The notes beneath the pieces are model-generated. The model made no database searches. It saw nothing but the letters and a program-made list of their open reading frames with translations, and was not told where the DNA came from. This document shows positions 12,824-25,400 of a DNA stretch of 64,000 nt, piece by piece. Each line of letters starts with the position of its first letter. Within the stretch, counting starts at the first letter, position 1. This DNA is from Cunninghamia lanceolata (lineage: Eukaryota; Streptophyta; Pinopsida; Cupressales; Cupressaceae), in assembly GCA_027924645.1 (NCBI GenBank), contig BSBN01000140.1, positions 8,190,501 to 8,254,500 on the forward strand, read 5' to 3'. The translations under genes were made by a program, and so were the position numbers.

Positions 12824-14565
12824 TGTTAGTGAATAGATTTGTCCTTCAAAAACAAATGCAAAAAATGACTCAAGATGCCAAGAAAGAAGAACAAACAGTA
12901 CTAACAGTTGGAGAAGTTGTCATTGGGTTGACAACCTTCCTCTAAATTTGTAGAGGTACAGCTCCATCCTAAGATATGCAATGAATAAAAATAAGGGGTG
13001 TACTTTTAACCAGAAAGCAAAAAAGGCACGTTAACATCTACCTATCACCATGAAATAGATGTGCATGACCGATTACAGAAAGAAATGAATGCAGATAAAT
13101 GATACACAACCCACCTATCCAACATTCACAAACAAGGATAAATTGATTTAAAGATACAAATATATTCCTCCTTAACACATACCACCATAAAAGAAGCAAT
13201 ATTGAAGACAGATTACAAATTGACACAAAAACAATTGCAATCACAGAAGATACTTAGAGACACAAAGTTCTGTAAGCAATTCTTCATTTCTTCAATATAA
13301 CAAAACTCAAAGTTTCTAAAATGCCTCCATACATAAGCTGAGCTAAGAAAAAGACAACTATAAAATAAATAGAATAAACTTGCTTTCCTTCCCCTATTCA
13401 CAGAGAGCTAGAAAAAAATGCCTTCCCTTCGAAAGCATTTCACTTTATATAATTTTTCAAAACTTCCCCAAAAACTATAACTATTTGAAACAGTCTTTTT
13501 CAAGTAACAGTTATCAAGAAAGTGACCTCAAAAATGAAAATGGTTACATTATATCAAAATTGTAATTATCATCACTAATTACAAAATAACCTCATACATG
13601 CAAGACAAGTGGCATTAGACTTCCCCAACTCCTAATTCCAGGCGAATTTCCATAAAAAGTTGGTGTAACTCAACATGTTCTTCTTCCAAGATGAAAATCA
13701 TCCTGTGGTATTCATCAAAACTGGTTTTCTCCTTCCAAGCAATTGTGTGTAGCTAAGAAATGATATCAATTTTCTTCTCCTTGGGCCAATGTAAATCAGA
13801 TTGTAGAATAGGCATAGGCTCATCATCCCAAATTTCATTATTCATAGGAAGTCCCATTAAAAAATGACTTGGTCGACAAGAAAGACTTAACTTAGAGAGC
13901 ACCATCACCTTTCTCTACAGTCAGGTTTATTTAATTACGCCAGTGAGTAATGATGGATTTTAAACTCATTAATGTCGTGCTACCACCTTAGCGAGCTCCA
14001 TTACACTTGTCATTTAAGAGGTAATTAATGCATCATTGATTTTGTATCTCAAGAAATGAGTCTCAAGATCGATCTCACATTTCATAACTCCTAGAAAAGA
14101 CATTCTCATTGCATACCACATGAGTAATCTGATGAGCTGACAATACCTTGAAAAATGAGCACCGTGAAGATGCTGATTAGTCAGGGGTCAGAGCAAATTC
14201 TAGACTTTGAACCTTGAGAAGGAGTTCACAAAATTTGAAAATTCCTGACAATGAGTGAGGTTGGGGCATTGGAGCTCTTACGATCCTTCGAACACTTAGA
14301 GTGATATTCAAAAGTTTGAACTTCCCCGACACAAAGGAGAGGTCAGGAAGTTAGTCATTTCTCACACTTAAGAACTTAAGTCAGGGAAACAAAAGATTCA
14401 AGAACTTGAAGAACACCTGACAACAAAGACTCATAAAAAAAAATATTCCTAAGACTTCAAAACTTTTTGGGATGGAGAATGACTGGACTAGGGCAAAGAG
14501 ATGATTACATCAATCCCTATGTACTACAATTTGAAAATTTTTTGGTTCAAATTTTTGGGGTAACA
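12824..14565 (-). repeat. 5' LTR of the Gag-only element
   Basis: Collinear with 8351-10092 and bounded by TSD acact at 14566-14570. Differences from its partner are scattered substitutions and small indels, indicating an old insertion. Confidence 0.9.
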
Positions 14566-14570
14566 ACACT

Positions 14571-15040
14571 ACACACCTTTTTATCAAATTTTCTCAAAAT
14601 CACTTGGAAACCAAGTGAACCATTTGGTAGGAGTTGATGTCAATCAATGACAACACTAGCAAGTTTCTAACACTAACAAGGATTTTACTCTACCTCCACA
14701 ACAACAATATACATAACCTATCAAATTGTCAAAGAGGGAAAAGACTTTGACCTATGTGAAATTATACGACAACAACTTCTATACAACTTGAAGAGGACAA
14801 AGGAATCAAAATACAAATTCTAGTATGGCTCTCTAATTACATGTCTCATGTTCTACTTTTTGAATGAATTTCCTTTAATAAAAGGATTGGTTTGGAATCC
14901 AAATACTCTTGTTGCCCACCAAATCAAGGATTACATTAGAAGTTTCCTTCATCATAAGCACTCCATTACTCTATTTTGGGGGTTCTTTAAGAAATTCCAG
15001 AGTGATATACAATCCAGAGAAAGGATACTTGCTAAGGTAG
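14571..15040 (+). pseudogene. Host ORF, piece 3 (conserved helical region)
   Basis: Plus-strand coding-like sequence, clean from about 14715 (YQIVKEGKDFDLCEIIRQQL) to 15040 (SRERILAKV) apart from one TAG near 14822. The giant gypsy element at 15041 interrupts a codon: AAG GTA G continues as TA GAA AAG at 49747, giving LAKV-VEKYKND in frame. The DFDLCEIIRQQL...SLITCLMFYFL stretch resembles, by eye, the DNKPLWANIISDAL...FYMTSYIVYS stretch of the ORF carried in the gypsy LTR (about 17160-17290). The function is unknown; a retroelement accessory protein is inferred from the architecture. Confidence 0.55.
15036..15040. other. Left target-site duplication of the giant gypsy element
   Basis: ggtag, matching 49742-49746 directly after the right LTR. 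The host reading frame is restored when one copy is removed. Confidence 0.88.
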
Positions 15041-15060
15041 TGTTGTGTAGTTACACAACA
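15041..15060. repeat. Perfect inverted repeat at the LTR terminus
   Basis: TGTTGTGTA, a 2-base spacer GT, then TACACAACA: a 9-bp inverted repeat forming the first 20 bases of the LTR. It is identical at 31631-31650. Confidence 0.85.
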
Positions 15061-15349
15061 TGCCCCATTTTGACTTGAAAAAATAAGGACCTAACTTTTT
15101 GCTTGGCTTATGTTTTTCTGCTTCATGGTGGTCTGGTAAAAGTAAGTCATGCAAGTGATCCTGCATAAGGAAGATGGGTAAGTCATCATGATGAGGTCAA
15201 TTTTTCATAGTTAATATTTCATGTCAATAACCTCATGGTTGGAAAGAGTACAAAATTTCATGCGGGTTTACCTTTTGGATCACCTTGATATTCCTTAGGG
15301 AGTAAAAGTTATGGTGAGTCAAAGTCCTGGTCAAACCTGATATTCTGGG

Positions 15350-15990
15350 GGGAGGATCATATTTCTTAACATCAATCATCTTAAGTAAGATCACCTCGAT
15401 CCCATTTGATCACCCCGATCCAATTTTATCACCCGATAGTCATGTGGTCCGGAGCTCTGGACATCAATTTTATGTGGTAGTGACATTTACCTGTCAAACA
15501 ACTTCATATATTTTGTAGGGGTCATATTCTGAAGACCACCCCAATATTTAGAATATCACCTAATGTTTCAAATATCACCTCGTCGCAAAATATCACCCTA
15601 GAGCCAATATGCTGATGACATCATCCAATCCCGATGAACAAAGAGAATCACCCTGACGATGACATCATCATCCTTTTTACCTCACGGAGCTATATTTCCA
15701 ATGATCACCCTTTTTACACAATATGACGGTGATGTCATCCTGATCTTTCTAAAGGGGGGTCACTTTATTTTGAGAGGTCATGTCTTGAATATCACACGAT
15801 CTTAAAAAACATGACCCGATGTTCTGAATATCACCCGATCTTAAAAAAATGACCCGATGTTCCGAATATCACCCGATATTCTCAACATCACCCAATATTA
15901 CACTGAAGGTGTCATATTTTGAATATTACTTGATATTCCAAATATCACCCGATATTCTCAATATCACCTGATCTTCCGAAGATCACTCCC
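15350..15990 (+). repeat. ATCACCCGAT-type short-motif array in U3 (5' LTR copy)
   Basis: Dozens of imperfect copies of ATCACC(C)(C)GAT and AATATCACCCGAT spaced 10-30 bp apart, on one strand. A unit of about 40 bp (GATCTTAAAAAACATGACC and flanks) is present twice near 15800-15870 but only once in the 3' LTR, showing unit turnover. It lies about 550-1200 bp upstream of the long ORF. Confidence 0.75.
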
Positions 15991-16544
15991 TCCTCTTACC
16001 GTGTAACATTTAATGGCCATAAATGCAGTAGCTGGATTCCCGCTGATTGCGAATGCAATGCACACACTTAGCAACATCCGTGGATTTCTTGCAGAAGATC
16101 AATGGTTTTGATCAGTTTAATCATGTTTGCCCTAGGAATGAGTTTAAAAGTGAATTTCCAAGGTCATTTTGCACTTACCTTGCAAAGAAATGAGAATTTA
16201 CAGAGCTGACATTTAGACCCTCATACGAGCTACCTGCAGATGATAACAGCTTGCAACAAAATAGAACACGTGATCATCACCAGTATCTGAGCCCCTTTTC
16301 TATAATCACCAGCTTAATTAAGGAGATAAGCATTATCAGGGAAGTAATTTAAAAACACTCCTATTGTCATTTTCTGCATGTCTAGGTAGTATACTTTTCA
16401 TGTGGTTTGAAGATTTAATTATGCATATCATGATGAAATGGTGGTTAGCTAGTATAATATGCACGATGCCGTAAAAAGTAAACTGATGTATATGCGTACA
16501 TGTGGATATTGTTGTAAGACCAGTCGTGTTCCTTGTAGGGATCC

Positions 16545-19500
16545 ATGGCAGACGTCAGGAGAAACAAGACTGAGGCTGAATTCCTTAAGCCTATGTTTGC
16601 TCAACCGGAGGGAGTGCAGTTTAAGTATGGTGTCATTGGGGATACACACTAGGGAAGCATAGATTTAGTAAAATGGTCGTCGAAGATGCACAATGATAAG
16701 GAAAGTACCTTACTGGATGCCATTTTTGTATCAGGGATGTGGTATGTAGCTGGATTTCCATATTCCATGGAAGCTTCGGAGTTAGTAATTGAATGTGCCA
16801 GAACTACAACCCACAGATAAGGAAAGTGGAAAAACATGGCAGGGTTTATGCAGATTTGTCTATCAAAGGAATTGCAACTACTTTCAATCTACCACTTGGA
16901 AAGAAAGTAGTCAGTATGGATCTAAAGAAACTAGAAACTGAATATGAAAATAACAAGAAGAATGCGAGAAAGAGGGTATATCAGTGGAGATCAAAGAATA
17001 GTCCTTACACTGCCTCTACCAATCTACCAGTGCACTTGTACAAGTTTGACTTTGATGATGAATATCAATATATGATTTCCCTACTCAGCAGGATGACAGG
17101 CCAGCCTACTGCTAGAAGTTTCAAAGATTGGATGTATGGGGTTATCATAATGTGCATTTATACAGATAACAAGCCATTGTGGGCTAACATCATCAGTGAT
17201 GCCCTAGATGAATAGCTGATGAACCTAGGGGGCCTAGAGTGTTCATTTTATATGACTTCATATATTGTATATTCATGTGCCTACAAGGGTACATTTGATG
17301 CACTTATTACAATCGGCAAGATTGGTGGCAGTTTAAATGATGCCCATATATGGAATCATTATCCTCAGTTGCAGAGAGCAAATTACCTCCCTGATTACAA
17401 ATTAGTGAATGATGTATTTTCTATGCATCTGGTCAGAACAATGGAAGAAGATAGAACCAAAAGACTGAGCATGGAGGCTCAGGAAGTTGTATACAAGCAT
17501 GGTGCCTAGTTCATACAGTTTGCCACATTCTCTTACATAAGAATAGAAGGCTTTAAAGGCCAGCTATTGATGCTACCCAGGTACCCCACTGATGAGGTAG
17601 TCCTGATGGAATTCTTAAGACAGGTATCAACTATACTGGATGCATATAAAGGAAATAATAAAATTCCTCCAATTTTGTTTCTAATAACTATAGGGTGGTA
17701 CATGTGCCCTAATTTTGAAAATATAAAGAAAGCCATACCCAGTCTGAACATGATGAACTTACAGCCATTCCCATTGGCCAGATCATATGACTCCTATGGG
17801 AGAATGCAAAAGATCATGGGGAAACCCATCCATCAAAAACACTTAGAGGATTTCTAGATAGACTGTGAGGATGAGGCTGAGGTTAGAAGGAGAAAATACT
17901 AGAGACACACCCTCAACCAGATTAGGACATTTGATTGTATTCCAGTGCCTACATAAATAAAGAAAGATAACAGTAAGACCATATATAATGAATTTGAGGA
18001 TAAAAAGGTGTACAATGACACCATTTCAGCCCCTAACCTGACACAACTTGAAGATATTTCATTGAATTAGTTCACAGGTGGGGTGCTGCAGTTGACCCAA
18101 GCATGGGTAGATGAGCAAATTAATATCCTGAAGAAGAAAGGTGTAGCCCTCATAGTAGATAATAAGAAGAAGAGGCAGGAGATTCTTGATGAGGAATATG
18201 ATGACTTTCTCATTGAAAAGAGAAAATCTAAGGGAGAAAGAATGCCACCTCAAGAACAAAGCAAGAGGTCCCTCAGAAAGAAGAAAACTGACAATGAACC
18301 TAAAGGGGTGGTAATTGAAAGAGTTGAGATACCATCTGAAGGTGCATCTGCATTAGAATAGGGATCAGCCTCATCTGCATAGCCTTTGGTGGATGAACCA
18401 GAAACAAAAAGAATCCAAAGGCCAGCTGTAGAAACTACAGGAGTGCCAGAGAAAGGCCAGACCTCACAGTAGGATCAGGAAGAGGATATCATTATTGAGG
18501 AAGAGCCATTGAATAAGGAACCTACAGAAGAAGATGACTCTATGAGGGTCACAAGAAAGAGGAAAGCACCCTTGGTGGCATCACCACCCAAAAGACAGAG
18601 AACATTAATGAGGGGTGAAATAAGACATGACCCCATAATATTAAGGGGAGCAAGTAGTGAAGTGTTCAGAAAGGAATTGTAGCATGATGTGCCACTTCCT
18701 ACCATCATTCAGTTTAAGAGTGAGAAGGGTGAAGAGCAAATGAAAGAAACCTCAAAAGCAGTTCAAAGCGGTCCTGTCTCACTGGAAGAGACTGTAGACT
18801 TGTTAGATGATGAGGTGGTAGATAATGTAGCCTCTCAGCGGATGGAGACTCTTGCTTCTAACACTTGCGTGACACCCCAAGGAACTCCATCAGCACATAT
18901 GGCGGTATTAGAATAGTTGAAGCAAGCGGAATAGGAAAAAGAGAATAGCCCAGAGAGAGTAGCCCAACAAATAGGGCTAGATAAGTTAGTTGATCAAGTG
19001 ACTAGCCCTGAAGTGATAGATTTAACATTCAGGGAGCATGTAACACATCCTGAACATTTAGCGGGTGTACCTAATAAACTAGAAAATGTTGAGAAGATCA
19101 AGCTAGCAGAAACAGAAAGCAGCACTCCAGGTATGGGTCAGCAACAAGAAATAACTGTTGAACCCAAAATACTGGAAGTCCAGCAAAAGGGTAGGGAAGA
19201 TAAAGATACATCAACTGATGATACCCCCAAGACTCAAGAAGCCTCATGTAATAAAGAAATATCAGGTCATCAGGACCTTAAGACCCAAGAGGAAGATACA
19301 TCAGGTGCGGAGGTGAACATGCTCCAAGATCCGGTAGATACACCTAAGTTACATACAATGATATCCATAGATACAAACATACCTCAATATGAAGAAATTC
19401 CCAAGGTGGATGAAACAAAAGAAGATGGGGTGCAAGATCAAGTATAGGACCAACATGTAGATACACCACAAGATCCTCCACTGCAAGAAGAAGCTCCTAA

Positions 19501-20914
19501 GGAGGATAAAATGGAGCAAGATCACTCTCATGAAGAACATCATGAGGAGGAAATTAGGACATCACCCTCTCCACCGAGAACCAAAACTAATACTAGAGAT
19601 CAGGGTGGACATGATGATGATGATAAACGACAAGGATCTGGAGATCAAGTACCTCAATGGCTAGAAAAAGAAATAGGTACAGAATCAGGTTTTGAAATTC
19701 AAGAATTTGATGTTTCTACATTATTTTGAGAAACCATTATGAAGCCTAAGAAGAAGGCTAGATTAACATCTACCATCAGAAGAGATCCTACTACAGGCAG
19801 AAGAACTGGTTAGGTAGCACTCCCCACCATTGAGAAAGAAAAAGGCAAGATCACTCTGGAAGAATTTCAGATAACTACAGTGGATTTGGGATTTGCCAAT
19901 GAAGATCAAGAAGGCCAAGAGGGGAAAGACATTATTGATTCATTAACCCAAAGGGTGAAGAAAGAAAATGAGAAGAATAAGTAGCATAAGGAGCACATTG
20001 CTCGACTGCATTCATACATAAAAGGATTGATTAACCCTGATAATACAGTATCAGATCAGGCAGTCGCATTGACTATAATTTCTCAAGAAGAGGTTAATAA
20101 ATTAGACCCTATGAAGCATGAGTCAATAATCATGAGAAGGTGGATGTCATTCGCACTCACGGGAGCTGAGGAAGTAGTGAGAGCCTCTTTGCAGAGATGG
20201 AATTCTTTAAGTATCTCAAGAAGGAAAGTAGATAAATTGCATACTGAGGCTAGAATGAGGTCATTTCAGTTAGAAAAAGCCTTGACTGCTTTAAGTGAAA
20301 TAAAGAGGATTAATCCTCAGATCCTAATAAACAATCAGGTGCTAAACAATAACACTGCCATGCTAGTAGAAATTTGGTATAAAGACATCAGGTTTGAATG
20401 TGATGTATTGAAGAAGTGCAATAGTAAATTAAGAGATATCAGTATGAAGCTGCATGACATGATGTCATTTGAAGCAGAAATCCTGGAGGCATTAGAAGGG
20501 AAAGTAGAAGGGAAAGTAGAAGGGAAAATTGAGAATCAAGACATAGACTTTGCCATAAAATCTCTGCATAATAATTTCCAGCTAATGGTTGATGACCCTC
20601 TTACTCACCTGACAGAAGAAGCAATGAACAAGATCATGAGGATCAAGGTCAGGGTGGAGAACTACAATGAAACATTGAGCAGCAGGAAGAATAAATTGGA
20701 AGCCCTCAAGGATAAATTCCAAGTACATAAGCATGCCATTAGTAAAGCCAAAACTCAGGATGGCAGAGAAGTTGAAAAGATAGTAGAAGCATATGAAAAT
20801 ATCTAGACATCCATGCAGGTCCATATACAAGGCGACATCCATCAGGATGGTGAAGACATAGAAAGTGATGATCATGATGATCATGGTGATGAAGAAGAAG
20901 AACCTGAGGAGTAG
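16545..20914 (+). pseudogene. Long ORF inside the 5' LTR (unknown protein, about 1,457 codons)
   Basis: Starts at ATG 16545 (MADVRRNKTEAEF), just after a splice-acceptor-like CCTTGTAGG. A single-base deletion near 16800 shifts the frame; from 16793 to the TAG at 20912 one frame is kept for over 4.1 kb, interrupted only by stops, mostly TAG. The N-terminal 430 residues are conserved-looking (YRVYADLSIKGIATTF-like region, DNKPLWANIISDALDEQ, LMLPRYPTDEVVLMEFLRQV). Residues about 500-1,150 are charged, rich in E, K, Q and P, with basic clusters (RKKKTDNEPKG, SPPKRQRT). The last 250 residues are helical and coiled-coil-like, with an EGKVEGKVEGK repeat and an acidic end. No catalytic motif was recognised. 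The ORF lies upstream of the TATA box at 21099, so it belongs to U3. It might be an accessory or structural protein; that is inference. Confidence 0.7.
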
Positions 20915-21098
20915 ATGAAGATGCACTACAAGGGAAACATCTACATCAGGTATTAGAGAAAATAAGTTACCTAGATGGTTGCCAGCTGGCAACTTGTGCC
21001 ATGAGATATTGTTGACCAAGTCAAAGAGAATATGTACCATTGATCTTAATCGATAAATCTTGATCGTAGATCATTTGTAACTGCTCCCTCACCTTATT

Positions 21099-21106
21099 CT
21101 ATAAAA
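21099..21106 (+). promoter_or_regulatory. TATA box of the giant element (5' LTR)
   Basis: TATAAAAG in TTATTCTATAAAAGGTG, 185 bp after the end of the long ORF and about 830 bp before the LTR end. It is conserved at 48911-48918 in the 3' LTR. It places transcription start near 21130 and the long ORF in U3. Confidence 0.65.
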
Positions 21107-21929
21107 GGTGTAGATATGCCTTGTTCTAAACATTTAGAAGCTTAATTAAAATTTGTTTGCTGAAATATTCAAGGACTATTTCAAAGTTATTGTAAGCATC
21201 CATAGTTTTGTATACTTAATGAAAGAGAAGACCATTTTGATTACAAATCATCATAAATCATGAGTAGTCTATGTATGAATTCTTGATATATGCTTTGATT
21301 TGCTGTAACCCTTGGAGTGCTAATCAATCTGCATATATTGTCTTCATTCCTCATCCTCTGAAGTTTACATCATCTGTATCTAGTTGTGGAACATCTTGGT
21401 GAACATATGGTTTGATTTCTTCTTTCTCATGACTGTATCAAGTGTGTATGCGGCTCAATAGCTAAAGATTCATCATAATTTGAAGTATTCTTTATATTTC
21501 TTTTAATTTTAGAACAATTCACCATTGCAATTGCAAATAATAGACAATCAGAAGTAAATTATATGAAATATGCAGACATCTCGTAGCTAATTGAAAATTC
21601 ATAGCATATTGAAGTTAAAGCATGTACAATTGATAAATATCATGCAAAGATTTGAGTGTAAACACATCATTTGAAAGAATATACTATGTAGAATAACCTT
21701 TCTCTGTAGCATCATCACAGGAATGGAATCTGACTGATAAGAAAATGTAAGGCCCCAAAATGGAAATAGCAACACACATTAACTGCTGAGTAATGGCAGC
21801 TGATTAAGAACTAATCCACAGAGACTTGGGATCATGAATTATCTAAATTCATCATATCTTTCAAGATGAGTAAAGGTTGTTTTGTAACTTTTATTCTATG
21901 TTTGTTTATGACTAACATCATGATCAATA

Positions 21930-22479
21930 TAAATTGGCACTAGAAGGAGGGCCGTACGGGAAAGAAAACCATTGCTTTAGTCATCATTCATCTTATGTAG
22001 GCTCTTTAGTCTTAACACAACATAAGTTAGCAATTGATGATGCAGGTAGTGAGGTAACACTGAAACACCTTCGAATTTCAAGTAATACGTAAAGATTTGT
22101 GGTTTTAAGCTTGCACATGCTAATCCATCATAAAGTTTTCAAAATTAATCATAAATATTGCAAGCTTTGTGGTTAATCATCATGAATTTGCAAAGATCAT
22201 CCAATTTCAAGTAAATTTGTCAAAGCCTTGAAGTAATTTTCTTTAGAAACCTGATATCTAGTTGCAAGTGTGACCAGACCTCAATATCACCCCATATTTG
22301 CACTGTCCATGCAAATATTTCATAAATATCCAGTTAGTCACCATTTCTAACCATAAATATAGCCTTTGTTGGTAAATTTCAACTGACCTTTATAGTTATC
22401 TAGCTGATTTACCTTAAATTTGAGACATCCTAGCTCTCAGGCCAAATACCAGATCCTGATTTGGTGGAATCTTTGAAGA
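21930..22479 (+). other. Leader between 5' LTR and gag, with primer-binding-like site
   Basis: TGGCACTAGAAGGAGGGCC at 21935-21953 starts five bases after the LTR end and is the candidate primer-binding site. It is not the tRNA-Met type; the tRNA was not identified. The rest of the stretch is AT-rich with no ORF of note. Confidence 0.6.
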
Positions 22480-25400
22480 ACTACCTGTCAGAGGGTTTAG
22501 ACCAAGAACTGTTGATATCCATCACACTCCTGATCCCAGTGCATTAGGTGCATCACCAGAACATCCTCCTAAGACTCCTATTGGTTTGCAAATACTTACA
22601 GGATCACCGGTTACATCTTAGGTTCAGCCTCAGCTAGTTATACCTCAAGTCCAACCTCCACTAGTTGCAATGTCTTTCTTCACAGCTGAAACACCTTTAA
22701 CTTTCATAGCATATCATGCTTTGCCAAAGAATCTAGATAAAATATGTCCAAAATATCATCCATATCAGGATGCAGATGATCATATTAGAACTTTCAAAGA
22801 AGCCTATTGTAGGGCCAGAATAGAGCATCAAGACGTTGTATGTCAGTTATTTCCTTTTTCCTTAGGGGAAGAAGCCTATAACTGGTATATTAGCCTTGGT
22901 CAGGGTTCAGTCAGATCATGGGTTGTCCTGGAGAAAGCTTTCACTGATAGGTTCAAAATACCTATGGATCCTTCCATGAACTATCACCTATTTGCCACAA
23001 TCAAATGGTTTGAAGGTGAGCCTATTGCTAACTTTAATGCTAGGTTCCAGAAAATGTTGTCCAAGTTAGTTACTCCTTACACTGTGACTAATGAAGCTGC
23101 AAGGAGCATTTATTATTCAGGCTTGGATCCTTTAACTTCCATGTTCATCAGGAGAGCACATCCTAATGTCACAACTTTGACATTAGCTTTCTAAGAAGCT
23201 ATCAAGGTCAGTCAGCAGCTAGTTCCTACTCATACACCAAACATTGCGTTTCCAACACTGCCTGGCTATCCAAGTTATCTTGCCCAGCAACAGCCAAATG
23301 GAGCCATGATGCCTCCAGCTGTGATGCCAGCACCATTGCAAATACCTCCATTGAGAATCATGCCACCTCTTAATGGAAATGGCCAGATGATGTAGTATCC
23401 TGGACAAATACAAGCACCTTAGGTTGCAGATCAATCCAATCAAAATAATGGATCTTCTTTCTTTAATCCTTTAATAGAAAATGTAGTGGCTAAGGCTCAA
23501 GAAGAGAAAGAAGAGATTAAAGAAATATCAACTCAGCTAAGGAAAATTACTATTGAGATTTCTCACTTGAGGAGTAAAAAATTCTACTCTTAGCCTAATC
23601 AGAATAGAGGCTATACCAATGATAGACCAAACTATCATGATAGGGGGTACAACAACAATAATTACAAAAATAATGGTAATAATAATCCTCAAAGACAGCC
23701 TAGAGTGTAGAACACTAGGCCAAATAATGGTTCCTTGCCATCACCCCTAGACAATCAGCCTCCTGGTGAACCCAAATAGATTACTAGAGTTAACCTTGTA
23801 GAAGCAGCTCTCACTAACTAGTGTAGAATTCATAACACCAATGCACATGCAGAGTTAGACTGCCCTCAATTCAGAATTGCTGCTAGCATTTTCCAGACTG
23901 AAGTGTCCAATACTTCAAGAAATCAACCTCAGGTAGAAGGAAATGAACTTGTTCCTTCTGGATACAATTCTGCCTTGGTGCTAGAGAGTTACATTCATAA
24001 TCCTTATCACCAGATAGTGCCTGCTCACCAAGATTACACCCTGGCATGTGAGGAATCGGCCATGGCTTTTGAGTCAAATTATGTTTTCCCCTTTGAGGAT
24101 GAAAATGAGCCCTCAAATGAACATGAGGAGGTACATGCCTACCAATAGTAATATCTGGGTAAACATAACTACAACCTGAGAAATAATGCCAATAGACCTA
24201 CTGGTCCATTGACCTCTTCCTTGCCTCTAAATAGTTTTAATACACCTCCTAATCCCAGGGTGAGCAATAACCGTGGATTCCCCAAGATGAATGCTCAGTA
24301 TTTATCATCACTGAATACAGCATCAAAGACTGTGTATCTGCCTCATGAATCTGACAAGTTAGTCACTTATCTAGCTGAAGAGATGAAGAAGATTAAAATC
24401 AGCCTATCCTTGTTTGAATTGCTTAAAACCCCTACCATCAAGAAAGCATTTATGAAATCACTAGATGATCATGTTCCTAAAGAGGATAATCATCCCTCAA
24501 GTCAGTCCGGTAGCAAAGATCATGCTGCTAGAGATACTAATGTTAAACACAAGGTACCAGCTACTGTTCAAGCTACAGAGACCTCCCACATGACCTTATA
24601 TAGAGATAAGAGTGAGTCACCTCCGTTCCTCCATACCATAAGGATGTTTAGAAAAAAATTACACAACTATTTTGTAGATTCAGGAGCATCTACCAATGTA
24701 ATGCCCCTGTCTATATGCAATGCTTTAGGGTTGCACCCTACTAAATCTTTGAAGAAATTGACACAACTAGACAAAATAGAAGTAAGTGTGGTAGGAGAGT
24801 TTGTTAGATCTAGGGCACACAACTGAGAGGGGGAGGGGTGAATCAGTTGTATAAAACTTTCTTCTACTTCAAACACTTGATTCTTCTTTGTTAGTTAATA
24901 GCAAATCAATTAACCATTCATCAAAGCATAAAGCATGAACACCGGAGCAGATAAACATCAACACATTAGACACCAAGATTTTTGACGTGGAAAACCTGGT
25001 TAAGGGAAAAACCACAGGGTGATTAACCCAAGGATTATTCTTTGTTAGAAGAATAAGAAAAATGAATGGCACATGCCAATTAGGGCTCACTGCTCAAGCA
25101 CACTGCTCACAAGGAGACACACTGCCTGCAAGAGACACACTATCTACAAAATCATAAGTATCACCAACTTGAACTGGAGAATGACATCTTCACCATGTCT
25201 GGATCAGTTCCATTTAAGCCCAAGTCACACCTGCTCTGCCTTTCACTCTTCCACTATACCACACTCATCCACTCCACAACCACACATCTAAATGAACTCA
25301 CAAACCTTTATTTATACAAGGCATCAACTTAGGAACAATCATCTAAGTCGGCAATCAACCACAAGAACATTCGCAAGATGAATAACTCATCCGGTCGGCC

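Larger units (their letters stand above)
8351..14565 (-). mobile_element. Gag-only LTR retrotransposon (TR-GAG-like), complete
   Basis: Direct repeats at 8351-10092 and 12824-14565, 1742 bp each, lie between TSDs acact (8346-8350 and 14566-14570). The repeats begin TGTTAG and end TAACA, so both ends keep TG...CA. Just inside the right repeat, the minus strand reads TGGTGACTCTACTAGGG (12817 to 12801), placed and shaped like a primer-binding site. The element therefore runs right to left, with its 5' LTR at 12824-14565. The interior encodes only a Gag-like protein; no protease, RT, RNase H or integrase motif is present. Gag-only LTR elements have been described in plants as TR-GAG. Confidence 0.88.
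15041..21929 (+). repeat. 5' LTR of the giant gypsy element (6889 bp)
   Basis: Starts TGTTGTGTAGTTACACAACA and ends GATCAATA, where the right copy has GATCAACA; the terminal CA has decayed to TA. It contains, in order, a terminal palindrome, an ATCACCCGAT-rich array (15350-15990), a possible small intron (16385-16540), the long ORF (16545-20914), a TATA box (21099) and about 800 bp of R/U5. Confidence 0.88.

Noticed and set aside
15350..15990. CRISPR-like or satellite array
   Set aside because: Motifs are too short and irregularly spaced for either; the setting is a eukaryotic LTR.
16545..20914. Use of a variant genetic code with UAG as a sense codon, to explain the many TAG stops
   Set aside because: The intact copia ORF in the same window uses standard stops without internal TAG, and sister copies show CAG at many of the TAG sites; mutation explains them.
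20582..21040. 152-codon minus-strand ORF with hydrophobic runs, resembling a membrane protein (also 48314-48736)
   Set aside because: It is the antisense of the coiled-coil C-terminus of the LTR ORF. Hydrophobic runs arise from reading GAA/AAG-rich sequence in reverse.
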